DNA of 64,000 nucleotides from Litorivita sp050633545 (GCA_050633545.1 JBOEGS010000009.1:32126-96125), one strand, 5' to 3'; positions 23,817 through 33,563 are shown, numbered from the stretch's first letter. Numbers and translations: made by a program. The notes: generated by a model from the sequence alone, not told the origin.

Positions 23817-26567
23817 ATGCCCATCACAGTCGGACAAGACACAGCCAAGACACGCAAAACGCTCAGTGTCGGCGGCTCATCCATTTCCTATTACTCGATC
23901 CCCGCCGCTCAAGAAGCCGGACTTGGCGATTTCTCGCGCCTGCCTGCTGCTTTGAAAGTGGTGCTGGAAAACATGCTGCGCTTTGAAGACGGCGGGTTTT
24001 CGGTTTCGGTCGATGACATCAAGGCTTTCGCCGAATGGGGTGCCAAAGGCGGCAAGAACCCGCGCGAGATCGCCTATCGCCCTGCCCGCGTGTTGATGCA
24101 GGATTTCACCGGCGTTCCGGCGGTTGTGGACCTTGCGGCGATGCGCGACGGCATCAAGGCCCTTGGCGGTGATGCGCAAAAGATCAACCCGCTCAACCCT
24201 GTTGATCTGGTCATCGACCACTCGGTGATGATCGACGAGTTCGGCAACCCGCGCGCGTTCCAGATGAACGTCGACCGCGAATATGAACGCAACATGGAGC
24301 GCTACCAGTTCCTCAAATGGGGTCAGGGCGCGTTCAACAACTTCCGCGTTGTGCCCCCCGGCACCGGGATTTGCCATCAGGTGAACCTCGAGTATCTGGC
24401 GCAAACCGTTTGGACCGACACCGACCAGAACGGCGATGAAGTCGCCTATCCCGACACATTGGTCGGCACCGACAGCCACACCACCATGGTCAATGGTCTG
24501 GCGGTTCTGGGCTGGGGCGTTGGCGGGATCGAGGCCGAGGCCGCGATGCTGGGCCAGCCGATTTCGATGCTCATCCCCGAAGTCATCGGTTTTGAATTGA
24601 CAGGCGCGATGGTCGAAGGCACCACCGGCACCGATCTTGTTCTCAAGGTTGTCGAGATGCTGCGCGAAAAAGGCGTTGTCGGCAAGTTTGTCGAATTCTA
24701 CGGCGCGGGTCTGGACCGTCTGCCTTTGGCCGACCGTGCCACCATCGCCAATATGGCGCCCGAATACGGCGCGACTTGCGGCTTCTTCCCGATCGACGGC
24801 GAGACCCTGCGTTACCTGCGCAACACCGGCCGCGACGAGGCCCGCGTGGCGCTTGTCGAAGCCTATGCCAAGGAAAACGGCTTCTGGCGCGATGCGGATT
24901 ACAGCCCGATCTACACCGACACATTGACGCTCGACATGGGCACCATCGTTCCGGCGATCTCCGGTCCCAAGCGCCCGCAAGACTATGTCGCGCTGGATCA
25001 GGCCGCTGCGGCCTTCATGAATGTCGTCTCCGAATATCGCGGCACCGATGCGACCGCAGATGCGCAGGACATGGCCGCCGAAGGCCCTGCCCCGACCGCC
25101 CCTGCCGATCCGCGCAAATCCCACCCCGTCAAGGGCGAGGATTATGAGCTGACCGACGGGTCGATCGTGATTGCCTCGATCACCTCGTGCACCAACACAT
25201 CCAACCCTTACGTGATGATCGGCGCGGGTCTTGTCGCTCGCAAAGCGCGCGCATTGGGTTTGAACCGCAAGCCTTGGGTGAAAACATCGCTCGCCCCCGG
25301 ATCGCAGGTCGTGTCGGAATATCTTGAGGCCGCGGGCCTGCAAGAAGACCTCGACGCGGTTGGCTTCAACCTTGTCGGTTACGGCTGCACCACCTGTATC
25401 GGTAACTCCGGCCCGATCCAGCCCGAATTGTCCGAAGCCATTGCCGCAGGCGATCTGATCGCCACCTCGGTATTGTCGGGCAACCGCAACTTCGAAGGGC
25501 GCATCTCGCCCGACGTGCGCGCCAACTACCTCGCCTCGCCGCCCCTTGTGGTGGCCTATGCTTTGGCGGGCGACATGAACATCGACATCTCCAAGGATCC
25601 GATTGCGCAAAACGCCGAAGGCAAGGACATCTACCTCAAGGATATCTGGCCGACCAACAAAGAGATCGCCGATCTGGTCGAACAGACCGTCACCCGCGAA
25701 GCCTTCATGTCGAAATATGCCGATGTGTTCAAAGGCGACGAGAAGTGGCAGGGCGTCGAGACCGTCGACAGCGAGACCTACAACTGGCCGCCCGAATCGA
25801 CCTATGTGCAAAACCCGCCCTACTTCCAAGGCATGGGAGCCGAGGCCGGTGTGATCTCCGACATCTCGGGCGCCAAGGTTCTGGCGATCTTGGGCGATAT
25901 GGTCACCACCGACCACATCTCGCCCGCAGGTTCGTTCAAGGACAGCACCCCTGCCGGTCAATATCTGACCGAACACGGCGTGCCGGTGCGCGAGTTCAAC
26001 TCCTACGGCTCGCGCCGCGGCAACCACGAAGTCATGATGCGCGGCACCTTTGCCAACATCCGCATCAAGAACGAAATGCTCGACGGGGTTGAAGGTGGCT
26101 ATACCAATGGCCCCGACGGCGCGCAGACCTCGATCTTTGACGCCTCGATGGCCTATCAAGCCGCAGGCACGCCTTTGGTCATCTTCGCAGGTGAGCAATA
26201 TGGCGCAGGCTCCTCGCGTGACTGGGCCGCCAAAGGCACCGCGCTTTTGGGTGTGAAGGCCGTGATCGCCGAGAATTTCGAACGGATCCACCGCTCCAAC
26301 CTCGTTGGCATGGGCGTGATCCCCTTCGAATTCACCGGCGGCGACACGCGCAAATCGCTGGGCCTGACCGGCAAGGAAACGGTGTCGATTTCGGGCCTTG
26401 CGGGCGATCTGAAGCCTTTGTCCAACGTGCCTTGCGAGATCACCTATGCGGATGGCACGACCAAAACCATCCAACTCAAGTGCCGCATCGATACCGCGCC
26501 CGAGATCGAATATGTCGAAAACGGCGGCGTGTTGCACTATGTGCTGCGTAACCTCGCCAAGTCGTAA
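23817..26567 (+). CDS. acnA: Aconitate hydratase A
   Basis: Interconverts citrate and isocitrate in the TCA cycle using a [4Fe-4S] cluster; cytoplasmic. The 916-residue protein has the IRP1/AcnA domain order. The first cluster Cys is in ASITSCTNTSNPYVM and the other two in YGCTTCIGNSGP. The swivel domain has SRDWAAKGTALLGVKAVIAE. ATG 23817 follows GGGAGG by 6 nt and gives the family start MPITVGQDTAKTRKTL; the frame is open from 23709 without a better site. It is monocistronic, with its own terminator. Confidence 0.98.
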   Translation: MPITVGQDTAKTRKTLSVGGSSISYYSIPAAQEAGLGDFSRLPAALKVVLENMLRFEDGGFSVSVDDIKAFAEWGAKGGKNPREIAYRPARVLMQDFTGVPAVVDLAAMRDGIKALGGDAQKINPLNPVDLVIDHSVMIDEFGNPRAFQMNVDREYERNMERYQFLKWGQGAFNNFRVVPPGTGICHQVNLEYLAQTVWTDTDQNGDEVAYPDTLVGTDSHTTMVNGLAVLGWGVGGIEAEAAMLGQPISMLIPEVIGFELTGAMVEGTTGTDLVLKVVEMLREKGVVGKFVEFYGAGLDRLPLADRATIANMAPEYGATCGFFPIDGETLRYLRNTGRDEARVALVEAYAKENGFWRDADYSPIYTDTLTLDMGTIVPAISGPKRPQDYVALDQAAAAFMNVVSEYRGTDATADAQDMAAEGPAPTAPADPRKSHPVKGEDYELTDGSIVIASITSCTNTSNPYVMIGAGLVARKARALGLNRKPWVKTSLAPGSQVVSEYLEAAGLQEDLDAVGFNLVGYGCTTCIGNSGPIQPELSEAIAAGDLIATSVLSGNRNFEGRISPDVRANYLASPPLVVAYALAGDMNIDISKDPIAQNAEGKDIYLKDIWPTNKEIADLVEQTVTREAFMSKYADVFKGDEKWQGVETVDSETYNWPPESTYVQNPPYFQGMGAEAGVISDISGAKVLAILGDMVTTDHISPAGSFKDSTPAGQYLTEHGVPVREFNSYGSRRGNHEVMMRGTFANIRIKNEMLDGVEGGYTNGPDGAQTSIFDASMAYQAAGTPLVIFAGEQYGAGSSRDWAAKGTALLGVKAVIAENFERIHRSNLVGMGVIPFEFTGGDTRKSLGLTGKETVSISGLAGDLKPLSNVPCEITYADGTTKTIQLKCRIDTAPEIEYVENGGVLHYVLRNLAKS

Positions 26568-26584
26568 GACAGTGACATAAAAAC

Positions 26585-26619
26585 AAACGGGCCGCGTCAG
26601 AGATGACGCGGCCCGTTTT
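26585..26619 (+). terminator. acnA terminator
   Basis: A 14-bp perfect stem, AAACGGGCCGCGTC (26585-26598) with GACGCGGCCCGTTT (26605-26618), and a 6-nt loop ending in TTTT. Confidence 0.93.
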
Positions 26620-26714
26620 GTATCTGCGCAGTGCATCTGCGGTATGCATCTATGGCGCGCATGTGCGGTCCTAAATGGCCCGCGCCTGACGCTTACGGCG
26701 CGGCCATCTCCTCT

Positions 26715-27263
26715 TCAGGCAATTTTGCGGCGGCGCAGCCCAGCAAGCAAGCCACCCCCCGCCAGCAACATGCCGCCCGCTGCGGGCAAGGGCACGCCGC
26801 TGACCATGATGTCATCAATGCGCACATTGCCGCCGCCGCCATGCGACAGCGACAGCTGCGCAAAGATCAAGGTCGGCGCGAGCGAAAGCGTCCCCGTCAA
26901 CCCGTCCGCCGCATAGATGGTGATCAGCGGTCCGACATCGGCATAAATCGTGAAGGAATTTCCGCCGCCCGCGCTGTTGAAGGCGTAGGACAGGCCGTGG
27001 AAATAGAAAGCGCCATCCTCGGACGTCATGGCGGCATCGCTATAAGCGCCATTGTTGAGCATCATACAGGCCCCGCCGCCGGGGCAATTGGAGCTCAGGT
27101 CAAGATTGGCGTTGTCAAAACTGAAGCCGTCCTCGGTGTAACTGCCTGTGCCGGCCGCCAAGCCGAAATCAATGCTTTCGGATGACAGGGTAAGAGCCGA
27201 AGCGCCCGTGGCAGACAGGCCAAGCCCCGCCACCAGCACGGAAATAAGTGCAGTGTGTTTCAT
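26715..27263 (-). CDS. VPLPA-CTERM sorting-domain protein
   Basis: A 182-residue secreted protein. It has a signal peptide (MKHTALISVLVAGLGLSA, cleavage near ASA) and a Gly/Ser/Asn-rich beta-type body with one Cys pair (SNCPGGGACM). The C-terminus is VPLPAAGGMLLAGGGLLAG followed by LRRRKIA. That tripartite end (VPLPA motif, hydrophobic helix, basic tail) is the sorting signal recognised in Rhodobacterales by an exosortase-type protease, so the protein is probably exported and anchored or released at the surface. Its specific role is unknown. The upstream region 27264-27320 is strikingly AT-rich. Confidence 0.85.
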   Translation of the reverse strand: MKHTALISVLVAGLGLSATGASALTLSSESIDFGLAAGTGSYTEDGFSFDNANLDLSSNCPGGGACMMLNNGAYSDAAMTSEDGAFYFHGLSYAFNSAGGGNSFTIYADVGPLITIYAADGLTGTLSLAPTLIFAQLSLSHGGGGNVRIDDIMVSGVPLPAAGGMLLAGGGLLAGLRRRKIA

Positions 27264-27320
27264 CTAAATTGTCCAAATATAGTAACATAATTGCCATAAA
27301 CATAACATAATCCGAATGGA
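27264..27320 (-). promoter_or_regulatory. AT-rich upstream region of the VPLPA-CTERM gene
   Basis: About 57 bp with GC far below the surroundings. Read on the minus strand it has near-repeats of ATTATGTTA. It probably holds the promoter and could bind a silencing or AT-binding regulator. The rest of the gap to 27550 contains no supported gene. Confidence 0.4.
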
Positions 27321-27550
27321 TCCGCAATTACGCCCCATCGAGCAGCCCCAGCTCCGCCCCCGCGCCAAACGCTGGCGGGCGGCGAGATCAAAAGCAATTG
27401 GTTAACAAAAGCTTAACGCCCGCAGGCTCAGGCGCCGGTTTCCCCTAGGTCAAAGACGCGGGTGGCGCAGGTCGGACCCGCCGCCCCGAAGCCAGCCTGC
27501 CCGCTCGCGCGGCGCGCCCGCTCGAAAACCCGATTCGCTGCGGCCAAGGC

Positions 27551-28099
27551 TCAGTCTTGCGATGCCGCTTTAGCCGCTTCGATGGCGGGGCGGATTTGAT
27601 CGGTGATGACCCTTTGGGTGATCGGTCCGGCAAAGCGCAGCACGATCCGTCCTTCGCCGTCGATCACATAGGTTTCAGGCACGCCGTAAACGCCCCATTC
27701 GAGCGCCATGCGCCCCGCGTCATCGGCGCCCACTGCCGCATAGGGATTGCCCAGTTCGGTCAGAAATCCGAGGGCATTGTCCGGCTTGTCCTTATAGTTG
27801 ACGCCGAAAATCTGCACCCCTTCGGCGGCCAGAGCCTCCAGATTGGGATGCTCCACGCGGCAAGGCGCGCACCATGAGGCCCAAAAATTGACCAGATGCA
27901 GCGCGCCATTGCGCAGGTCCGCATCAGCAAAGACGGGCAGATCGCCCAAGGGCACGGCGCTCACGGCGGGCGCCTCTTTGCCGATCAGGGCCGAGGGCAG
28001 CGCATCGGGGTCCTGGCGCTGCATCCCGACGTAGAACATGACGGCGAGGCCCGCGAAAATCAGCGGCGGGGCGACCATCAGCGGCGAGATTTTAGCCAT
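27551..28099 (-). CDS. ccmG: Cytochrome c maturation thiol-disulfide protein CcmG (DsbE)
   Basis: A membrane-anchored periplasmic thioredoxin that keeps apocytochrome c cysteines reduced for haem attachment. The 182 residues comprise an N-terminal anchor helix (about 8-25) and a thioredoxin fold with active site WCAPC (Cys77, Cys80) in NFWASWCAPCRVEHPNLEAL. The family-specific GVNYKDKPDNALGFL and the cis-Pro segment YGVPETYVID follow. It overlaps the end of ccmD by 8 nt and is the last gene of the ccmABCDG run, corresponding to helX of Rhodobacter capsulatus. Confidence 0.96.
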   Translation of the reverse strand: MAKISPLMVAPPLIFAGLAVMFYVGMQRQDPDALPSALIGKEAPAVSAVPLGDLPVFADADLRNGALHLVNFWASWCAPCRVEHPNLEALAAEGVQIFGVNYKDKPDNALGFLTELGNPYAAVGADDAGRMALEWGVYGVPETYVIDGEGRIVLRFAGPITQRVITDQIRPAIEAAKAASQD

Positions 28100-28247
28100 T
28101 GCGCTTCACCCGCTCTTCGATCTGCGCCAATTGGCGGCGCGCGCGGCGGGCGCGGATCACGCTCATCACCACCAAAGCCGCGAGCAAGGCGATGGACACC
28201 GCGTAAGAGGCCAGAACCTCGGTGGCATATTTCCCCAGATCAACCAT
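28092..28247 (-). CDS. ccmD: Haem exporter protein CcmD
   Basis: A 51-residue small membrane protein of the haem-handling complex CcmABCD, needed for release of holo-CcmE. It has one hydrophobic helix (ASYAVSIALLAALVVMSVI) flanked by LGKYATEV and by a very basic cytoplasmic tail (RARRARRQLAQIEERVKRNG), the CcmD layout. Its start overlaps the ccmC stop by one base (TGATG), and its stop lies inside the start of ccmG. Confidence 0.9.
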   Translation of the reverse strand: MVDLGKYATEVLASYAVSIALLAALVVMSVIRARRARRQLAQIEERVKRNG

Positions 28248-28981
28248 CAGCCATCGAGCCTTTCACGCGCCATCAAAGCCCGCATGCGGCGGGCACGAAT
28301 TTCGGTTTGGGTGCGCAGGAACACCAGCGCGATAAACAACAATATGAACCCTGCGATGCACAAAAGCAGCGGGTAATAGAACACATCGGCGACATTCTCT
28401 TCCTTGTCGAGGCTCAAGGATGCGCCTTGGTGCAACCCTTGGTTCCAGAAATTCACCGCATAGCGCGAGAGCAGCGCAAAGACCGAACCGACAAGGCACA
28501 AGATGCCGGTCAAATCGGCGGCGGTGTCGTCATCCTCGATCGCCGACCAAAGCGCCATATAGCCGAGATAGAATAGAAACAGGATCAAGAACGAGGTCAG
28601 CCGCGGGTCCCATTCCCACCAAGTGCCCCACATCGGTTGACCCCAGATCGCCCCCGTGGCCAGCGCGATCACCGTCATCACCGCCCCCACCGGTGCGGCG
28701 GCTTTGGCGGCCAAGGCGCTGACGTGGTGGCGGCGGATGATCCAGACCAGCGAGGCAATCAGCATCATCATCCACGCATTGATCGCCATCAAAGCGGCGG
28801 GCACATGCAGGTAGATGATCTTGACCGTCGATCCTTGTTTGTAATCATCGGGCGTGAAGAAAAATCCCCATATCAAACCGCCCACCAATGCGGCCAAGGC
28901 CAGCACCGACAGGGCGGGCAAAACACGGTCGGTGGTTTCGATGAATTTCTTCGGGTTCGCATAGGACCAGATCGATGCCAT
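28247..28981 (-). CDS. ccmC: Haem ABC transporter permease CcmC
   Basis: An integral membrane protein that presents haem to CcmE on the periplasmic side. The 244 residues contain six hydrophobic helices and the tryptophan-rich WWD signature, visible as WGQPMWGTWWEWDPRLTS, with haem-ligand His in IYLHVPAAL and in a later loop (QGLHQGASL). A GGAGG site lies 4 nt before the ATG at 28981. It is in the ccmABCDG run, 22 bp downstream of ccmB. Confidence 0.97.
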   Translation of the reverse strand: MASIWSYANPKKFIETTDRVLPALSVLALAALVGGLIWGFFFTPDDYKQGSTVKIIYLHVPAALMAINAWMMMLIASLVWIIRRHHVSALAAKAAAPVGAVMTVIALATGAIWGQPMWGTWWEWDPRLTSFLILFLFYLGYMALWSAIEDDDTAADLTGILCLVGSVFALLSRYAVNFWNQGLHQGASLSLDKEENVADVFYYPLLLCIAGFILLFIALVFLRTQTEIRARRMRALMARERLDG

Positions 28982-29003
28982 TCTTCCTCCTTGCCTGCGC
29001 CGC

Positions 29004-29660
29004 TCAGCGCAAGTTTACCCTCAATACCGCAGCCGAGGCAAAAGGCAAAAGCGCGATTGTGCCGCAGGTGATCCCCGCCAAAAGCACCAGCGGCGCGGTG
29101 TAATCCATGCCTTGCGCGCCGCGCCGTGCGGCTTCGGCGCCAAAGATCAGCGTCGGCACATAAAGCGGCAGCACCAGCAGGCTCATCAGCAACCCGCCGC
29201 GTTTGATCCCCACGGTGAGCGCCGCGCCAAAGGTGCCGATGACGCTCAGCGCGGGCGTGCCCAGCAACAGCGAGAGCAGCAGCGGGGCAAATCCAGCGGC
29301 GGGCAGGTTGAGCAGCACCGCCAAGAGCGGCGTGATCAAAACCAAGGGCAGCGCCGTGGTCAGCCAATGCGCCAAGGCTTTGAGCGAGACGATGGCCTCC
29401 ATCGGCAAAGGCGCGGTCGCCAGCAGGTCCAGCGATCCATCCTCCCAATCCAGCGCGAAGAGCCGGTCGAGCGACAAGAGGCAGGCCAGCAGCGCCCCGA
29501 TCCACAAAACGCCCGGCGCGATGCGCGACAAAAGCGCGCTTTGCGGGCCGACGGCAAAGGGGATGAGCACCACCACGATGAGGAAAAACGCAAGGCCAAG
29601 GCCAAAGCCGCCGCCCGCGCGCACCGCAAGGCGCAGATCACGGATCAGCAGCGCCCTCAC
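29004..29660 (-). CDS. ccmB: Haem exporter permease CcmB
   Basis: Membrane subunit of the CcmAB ABC complex, which with CcmC and CcmD drives release of holo-CcmE for cytochrome c assembly. The 218 residues have six predicted hydrophobic helices and the family opening LRLAVRAGGGFGLGLAFFLI, then DRLFALDWEDGSLDLLATAP. It starts with GTG at 29660, which overlaps the ccmA stop as GTGA, indicating translational coupling. Confidence 0.95.
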   Translation of the reverse strand: MRALLIRDLRLAVRAGGGFGLGLAFFLIVVVLIPFAVGPQSALLSRIAPGVLWIGALLACLLSLDRLFALDWEDGSLDLLATAPLPMEAIVSLKALAHWLTTALPLVLITPLLAVLLNLPAAGFAPLLLSLLLGTPALSVIGTFGAALTVGIKRGGLLMSLLVLPLYVPTLIFGAEAARRGAQGMDYTAPLVLLAGITCGTIALLPFASAAVLRVNLR

Positions 29661-30292
29661 AAGAAGGCCTCGTCAAAATCATCCATGGCGGGGGCTTTGG
29701 CGCGGAAGGGCGCGACGTCGAGCACCCGCGCCTCGGCCAGCCCGAGGTCGATATGGGTCGCCATCAGCGCCATGCCGCCGCCCGCCAGATGGGCGCGCAC
29801 CGCATTGGCAAAGAGCGCGACCGAAGCCGCATCAAGCGAGACCGTCGGCTCGTCCAATATCCACAGCGCCCGCCCCGTCACCATCAGCCGCGCAAGGCCG
29901 AGGCGGCGTTTTTGCCCCGCCGACAGCGTGCCGGCAAAACGGTCCGCCAGCCCCTCAAGGTCGAAATCCGCCATGGCGGCGCCGACGCGGTCGCGGGCGG
30001 CGAAAATATCGGCCCAAAAGCGCAGGTTTTCCGTCACGCTCAGCGCCGCTTTGATCCCGTCGGAATGGCCAGCATAGGCCATATCCTCGCGCTCCATGCT
30101 GATGCGCCCGCCAAGGGCGGGTTGCAATCCGGCGATGGTGCGCAACAGCGTGGTCTTGCCGCACCCGTTCGGTCCGCGCAAGATCAGCGCCTCGCCGTGG
30201 CCCAAGGTGAACCCCACCCCCTCAAGCACGGCCAGACCGCCGCGCGCGACGGCGAGGTTCTCAACACAAAGCTGGGTCGGTTGCATGGTCAT
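29657..30292 (-). CDS. ccmA: Haem exporter ATP-binding protein CcmA
   Basis: ATPase subunit of the CcmAB complex. The 211 residues have Walker A GPNGCGKTT (about 40-48), the signature LSAGQKRRLGLARL and Walker B ALWILDEP. No clear ribosome binding site precedes the ATG at 30292; a second in-frame ATG lies two codons on. It is the first ccm gene of the run and starts 40 bp after the Mth938-like gene, so it may be cotranscribed with the secDF unit. Confidence 0.96.
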   Translation of the reverse strand: MTMQPTQLCVENLAVARGGLAVLEGVGFTLGHGEALILRGPNGCGKTTLLRTIAGLQPALGGRISMEREDMAYAGHSDGIKAALSVTENLRFWADIFAARDRVGAAMADFDLEGLADRFAGTLSAGQKRRLGLARLMVTGRALWILDEPTVSLDAASVALFANAVRAHLAGGGMALMATHIDLGLAEARVLDVAPFRAKAPAMDDFDEAFL

Positions 30293-30332
30293 GGGGGATG
30301 CTTAACCTATTGCAGCAAGGCTGCAAACTGCG

Positions 30333-30689
30333 TCACACCGTCAACAGCGCCGCCGCCACGCGCCGCCCGTCATTGACGAGGACATTATAGGTGCGCGCCG
30401 CAGCGGGCGAATTCATCACCTCGGCGCCCAATCCGGCCGCTTCGAGACGCGCGCGCAGCGGCGCGGGGATATGGGCGATCTCGGCGCCGGTGCCGATGAA
30501 CAGCACATCCACCTGCCCCGCCAGCGCCAGCAAAGCCGCCTCATCCTCCAGCCCGCCCCAAAGCCGCGCCCCGGTGGCGGTGACGATCACATGGCCCATC
30601 AGCGCCTCGTTTTTGATGCGAAAGAACCCGGGGCCATAGCTGTCGATCGGCACGGCGTCCTTATAGGTGACTTCGGTCAGTTGCATCAT
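30333..30689 (-). CDS. Mth938-like (DUF498) domain protein
   Basis: A 118-residue soluble protein of the Mth938 / NDUFAF3-like fold, recognised by YGPGFFRIKNEALMGHVIVT, LLALAGQVDVLFIGTGAEI and the end MNSPAAARTYNVLVNDGRRV. Mitochondrial relatives help assemble complex I; the bacterial role is not established. The frame is open to 30794, but AGGAGGG just before the double ATG (30689/30686) sets the start. It sits 26 bp after secDF and 40 bp before ccmA, between protein export and cytochrome assembly. Confidence 0.88.
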   Translation of the reverse strand: MMQLTEVTYKDAVPIDSYGPGFFRIKNEALMGHVIVTATGARLWGGLEDEAALLALAGQVDVLFIGTGAEIAHIPAPLRARLEAAGLGAEVMNSPAAARTYNVLVNDGRRVAAALLTV

Positions 30690-30715
30690 CGCCCTCCTGC
30701 TGCTGCGCGCGCGCC

Positions 30716-33382
30716 TCAGGCGTCCACATCGCCGAATTGCGTGCCCGCCGCGCCGGTGTCCTGTTTGGACCAGTCGCGCTTCACGCCGAGCCATTCCAGC
30801 ACCGTCGAGGCCACAAAGACCGAGCTATAGGTGCCGACAAAGATGCCCCAGATCATCGCAAAGACAAAGCCGCGGATCACATCGCCGCCCAGCACAAACA
30901 GAGCGATCAGCGCCAAAAGCGTGGTCACAGAGGTCATCATCGTGCGGCTGAGGGTTTCGTTGATCGACAGGTTGAGCACCTCGCGCAGGGGTTTGGTTTT
31001 GTATTTACGCAGGTTCTCGCGCACGCGGTCAAACACCACCACCGTATCGTTGAGCGAATAGCCCACGATGGTCAAAAGCGCGGCAATTATCGCCAGATCA
31101 AAGCGGATTTGCAGCACGGCAAAGACGCCGATGGTCAGCAAGACATCGTGGATCAGGGCCGCGACCGCCCCCACCGCGAATTGCCATTCAAAGCGCAGCC
31201 AGATGTAGAACAGCACCGCCGCAATCGCCAAAACCACGGCCAAAAGCGCGGTCTGGATCAATTCACCCGACACTTTCGGCCCGACCGATTCGACCGAGAC
31301 GAATTTGATATCGGGCGCCGCCTCTTGCAATGCGCCTTCCACGGCGAGGATCATCTCTTGCGAGACGGATTCTTCGCCGTCTTGGGCCTGAATACGCACC
31401 ATGGCGACGTTTTGATCGGCGCCGAAAGTAGGATCGAAGACTTCGGTGATGCTCACATCGCCAAGGTCCAGCGTATCAATCGCGCCGCGGTAAGCGGCGA
31501 TATCGACCGGCGTCGCGCTTTGGGTGCGGATCGTGGTGCCGCCGCGGAAATCGATGCCGAAATTGAGCCCTTGGGTGGTGAAGCTGAAGGCCGACACCAG
31601 CAAAAGCAGAACCGAGGCCCCGACGGTCACACGCCAGCGGCGGAAGAAATCCCATTGGGTGATCTCGGGCACCAGTTTGAGGCTGCGACCGGCCAGCACC
31701 TGTTTGGGGCGCTTGCGCTCGAACCAATAGACCACAAACAGGCGGGTGACAAAGATGGCGGTAAAGACCGAGGTCATGATGCCAAGGCCCAGCGTGATGG
31801 CAAAGCCGCGCACAGGGCCGGAGCCGACCATATAAAGGATCAGCGCGGTGATGAAGGTGGTGATATTGGCGTCGACAATCGCCGACAGCGCCTTTTCATA
31901 ACCAAGCTCGATCGCGCGCGCCGCGCCTTTGGCGGTTCTCATCTCTTCGCGGATCCGCTCGAACACCAGAACATTGGCATCGACCGCCATGCCGATGGTC
32001 AAAACGATCCCCGCAATCCCTGGCAAGGTCAGCGTCGCGCCGATCATCGACAGCAGGCCGAAAATCAGGGCCACGTTGGCCAAAAGCGCCAGATTGGCAA
32101 AGGCGCCAAAGGTGCCATAGCTGAGCACCATGAACAGCAGCACGCCCGCAAAGGCGACGATACAGGCGATTTTGCCCGCCTCGATGCTATCGGCGCCCAA
32201 TTCCGGCCCGATGGTGCGCTCTTCGAGGAAATCGAGCTCGGCAGGCAAGGCCCCCGCGCGCAAGAGCACCGCCAGTTTGGTGCTTTCCTCGACCGAGAAA
32301 TTGCCGGTGATGATGCCCGATCCGCCCGCGATATGGCTTTGGATCACGGGGGCGGAAATCACCTCGTTGTCGAGCACGATGGCAAAGGGGCTGCCGATGT
32401 TTTCGGCGGTGTAATTGCCGAATTTGCGCGCGCCGGTGGTGTCGAAACGGAAGTTCACCGCAGGGCGGCCGTTCTCGTCAAAGCTGGGCTGCGCATCGAC
32501 AAGGTCTTCGCCGCTGACGACAAAGGCTTTTTCGATGATGTAATAGGTGCCCGCGTCATCGACCGAAGGCAAAAGCAGATTGCCGACACCGGCGCGGGTG
32601 TCGGGATCGGTGGTGCGGCTGACGACCGGATTGAAGGTCAGCTGCGCGGTGACGCCGATGATCTGTTTGAGCTCGGCGGCGCTGCCGATCCCGGGGACCT
32701 GAATCAAGATGCGGTCGCTGCCTTGGCGTTGGATCGTCGGCTCGCGGGTGCCGACCTCGTCGATGCGGCGGCGGATGATTTCAAGGCTTTGCTGCATGGT
32801 GCGCTCGTCGGTGGCGAGCTTTTCCGCCTCCGACAAGGTGACCACGATATCGGTGCCTTGCACCTCGACATCAATGTCCGAGGCCCCCGCGCCGGAGAGC
32901 GAGACAACAGGGCGGGCCAAGCCGCGCACCAATTCGGCGGCGCGCGCCGCGCCTTCGGCATTGCCGATGCGCACGCGCAGGGTGTCGTCCGAGGCGGGTT
33001 GCAAACGGATGGTGCCGACGGTGGCCCGTTCGGCGCGCAAAACATCGCGGATTTCGGGCCACATGGCTTGCACGCGGGTGCCGTAGACATCGGCAAGCTT
33101 CACCTCGGCGAGCAAATGCGCCCCGCCGCGCAGGTCAAGGCCAAGATTGACCAGACCGGAGGGCAGGAAGGAGGGCCAAAGCGCCGCATCTGTGGCCAGT
33201 TCGGCGTCGCTGAATTGCGGCTTGTCGGCGGCGCGATCGCCCTCGGCGCGCGCTTCGATGATGGCCACGGCGTCATTGTGCCGCTCGACACGCGGGTAGA
33301 ACCCGTTGGGCAAGGCCAAAAACAGCCCCAGCGCCACCAATCCCCAGATCGTGATGCGTTTCCACAGATCAATTTGCAGCAT
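30716..33382 (-). CDS. secDF: Protein translocase SecDF, fused form
   Basis: SecD and SecF use the proton motive force to pull translocating proteins to the periplasm with SecYEG. Here both are one 888-residue polypeptide. The SecD part (1 to about 545) has a first helix, the NLGLDLRGGAHLL motif, the large P1 domain, and membrane segments with MAVDANVLVFERIREEM. The SecF part (from about 565) has NFGIDFRGGTTIRTQS and SLNDTVVVFDRVRENLRKY. Fused SecDF occurs in several bacterial groups. GAGGAAGG precedes the ATG at 33382. yajC is upstream, as in most bacteria. Confidence 0.97.
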   Translation of the reverse strand: MLQIDLWKRITIWGLVALGLFLALPNGFYPRVERHNDAVAIIEARAEGDRAADKPQFSDAELATDAALWPSFLPSGLVNLGLDLRGGAHLLAEVKLADVYGTRVQAMWPEIRDVLRAERATVGTIRLQPASDDTLRVRIGNAEGAARAAELVRGLARPVVSLSGAGASDIDVEVQGTDIVVTLSEAEKLATDERTMQQSLEIIRRRIDEVGTREPTIQRQGSDRILIQVPGIGSAAELKQIIGVTAQLTFNPVVSRTTDPDTRAGVGNLLLPSVDDAGTYYIIEKAFVVSGEDLVDAQPSFDENGRPAVNFRFDTTGARKFGNYTAENIGSPFAIVLDNEVISAPVIQSHIAGGSGIITGNFSVEESTKLAVLLRAGALPAELDFLEERTIGPELGADSIEAGKIACIVAFAGVLLFMVLSYGTFGAFANLALLANVALIFGLLSMIGATLTLPGIAGIVLTIGMAVDANVLVFERIREEMRTAKGAARAIELGYEKALSAIVDANITTFITALILYMVGSGPVRGFAITLGLGIMTSVFTAIFVTRLFVVYWFERKRPKQVLAGRSLKLVPEITQWDFFRRWRVTVGASVLLLLVSAFSFTTQGLNFGIDFRGGTTIRTQSATPVDIAAYRGAIDTLDLGDVSITEVFDPTFGADQNVAMVRIQAQDGEESVSQEMILAVEGALQEAAPDIKFVSVESVGPKVSGELIQTALLAVVLAIAAVLFYIWLRFEWQFAVGAVAALIHDVLLTIGVFAVLQIRFDLAIIAALLTIVGYSLNDTVVVFDRVRENLRKYKTKPLREVLNLSINETLSRTMMTSVTTLLALIALFVLGGDVIRGFVFAMIWGIFVGTYSSVFVASTVLEWLGVKRDWSKQDTGAAGTQFGDVDA

Positions 33383-33563
33383 ATCGCGGCCTTCCTCGTC
33401 TTAATGCTCTTGCGAAAGCAGCGGCGGCGCTGCGCCGATGTGCTTTCGTCCCTGCCCTGCTTTGGCCTGCCCTGCCCTTACCGTTCGGTCGGCTTTGGCG
33501 GTCATGTCCCCAAAGGGCGAAAAAGGGGCCGTAGCCCCCTTCCCTGATACTTGCCTTGCGGCC

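Noticed and set aside
23877..26636. 919-codon open frame opposite acnA
   Set aside because: Same antisense artefact; acnA is unambiguous on the plus strand.
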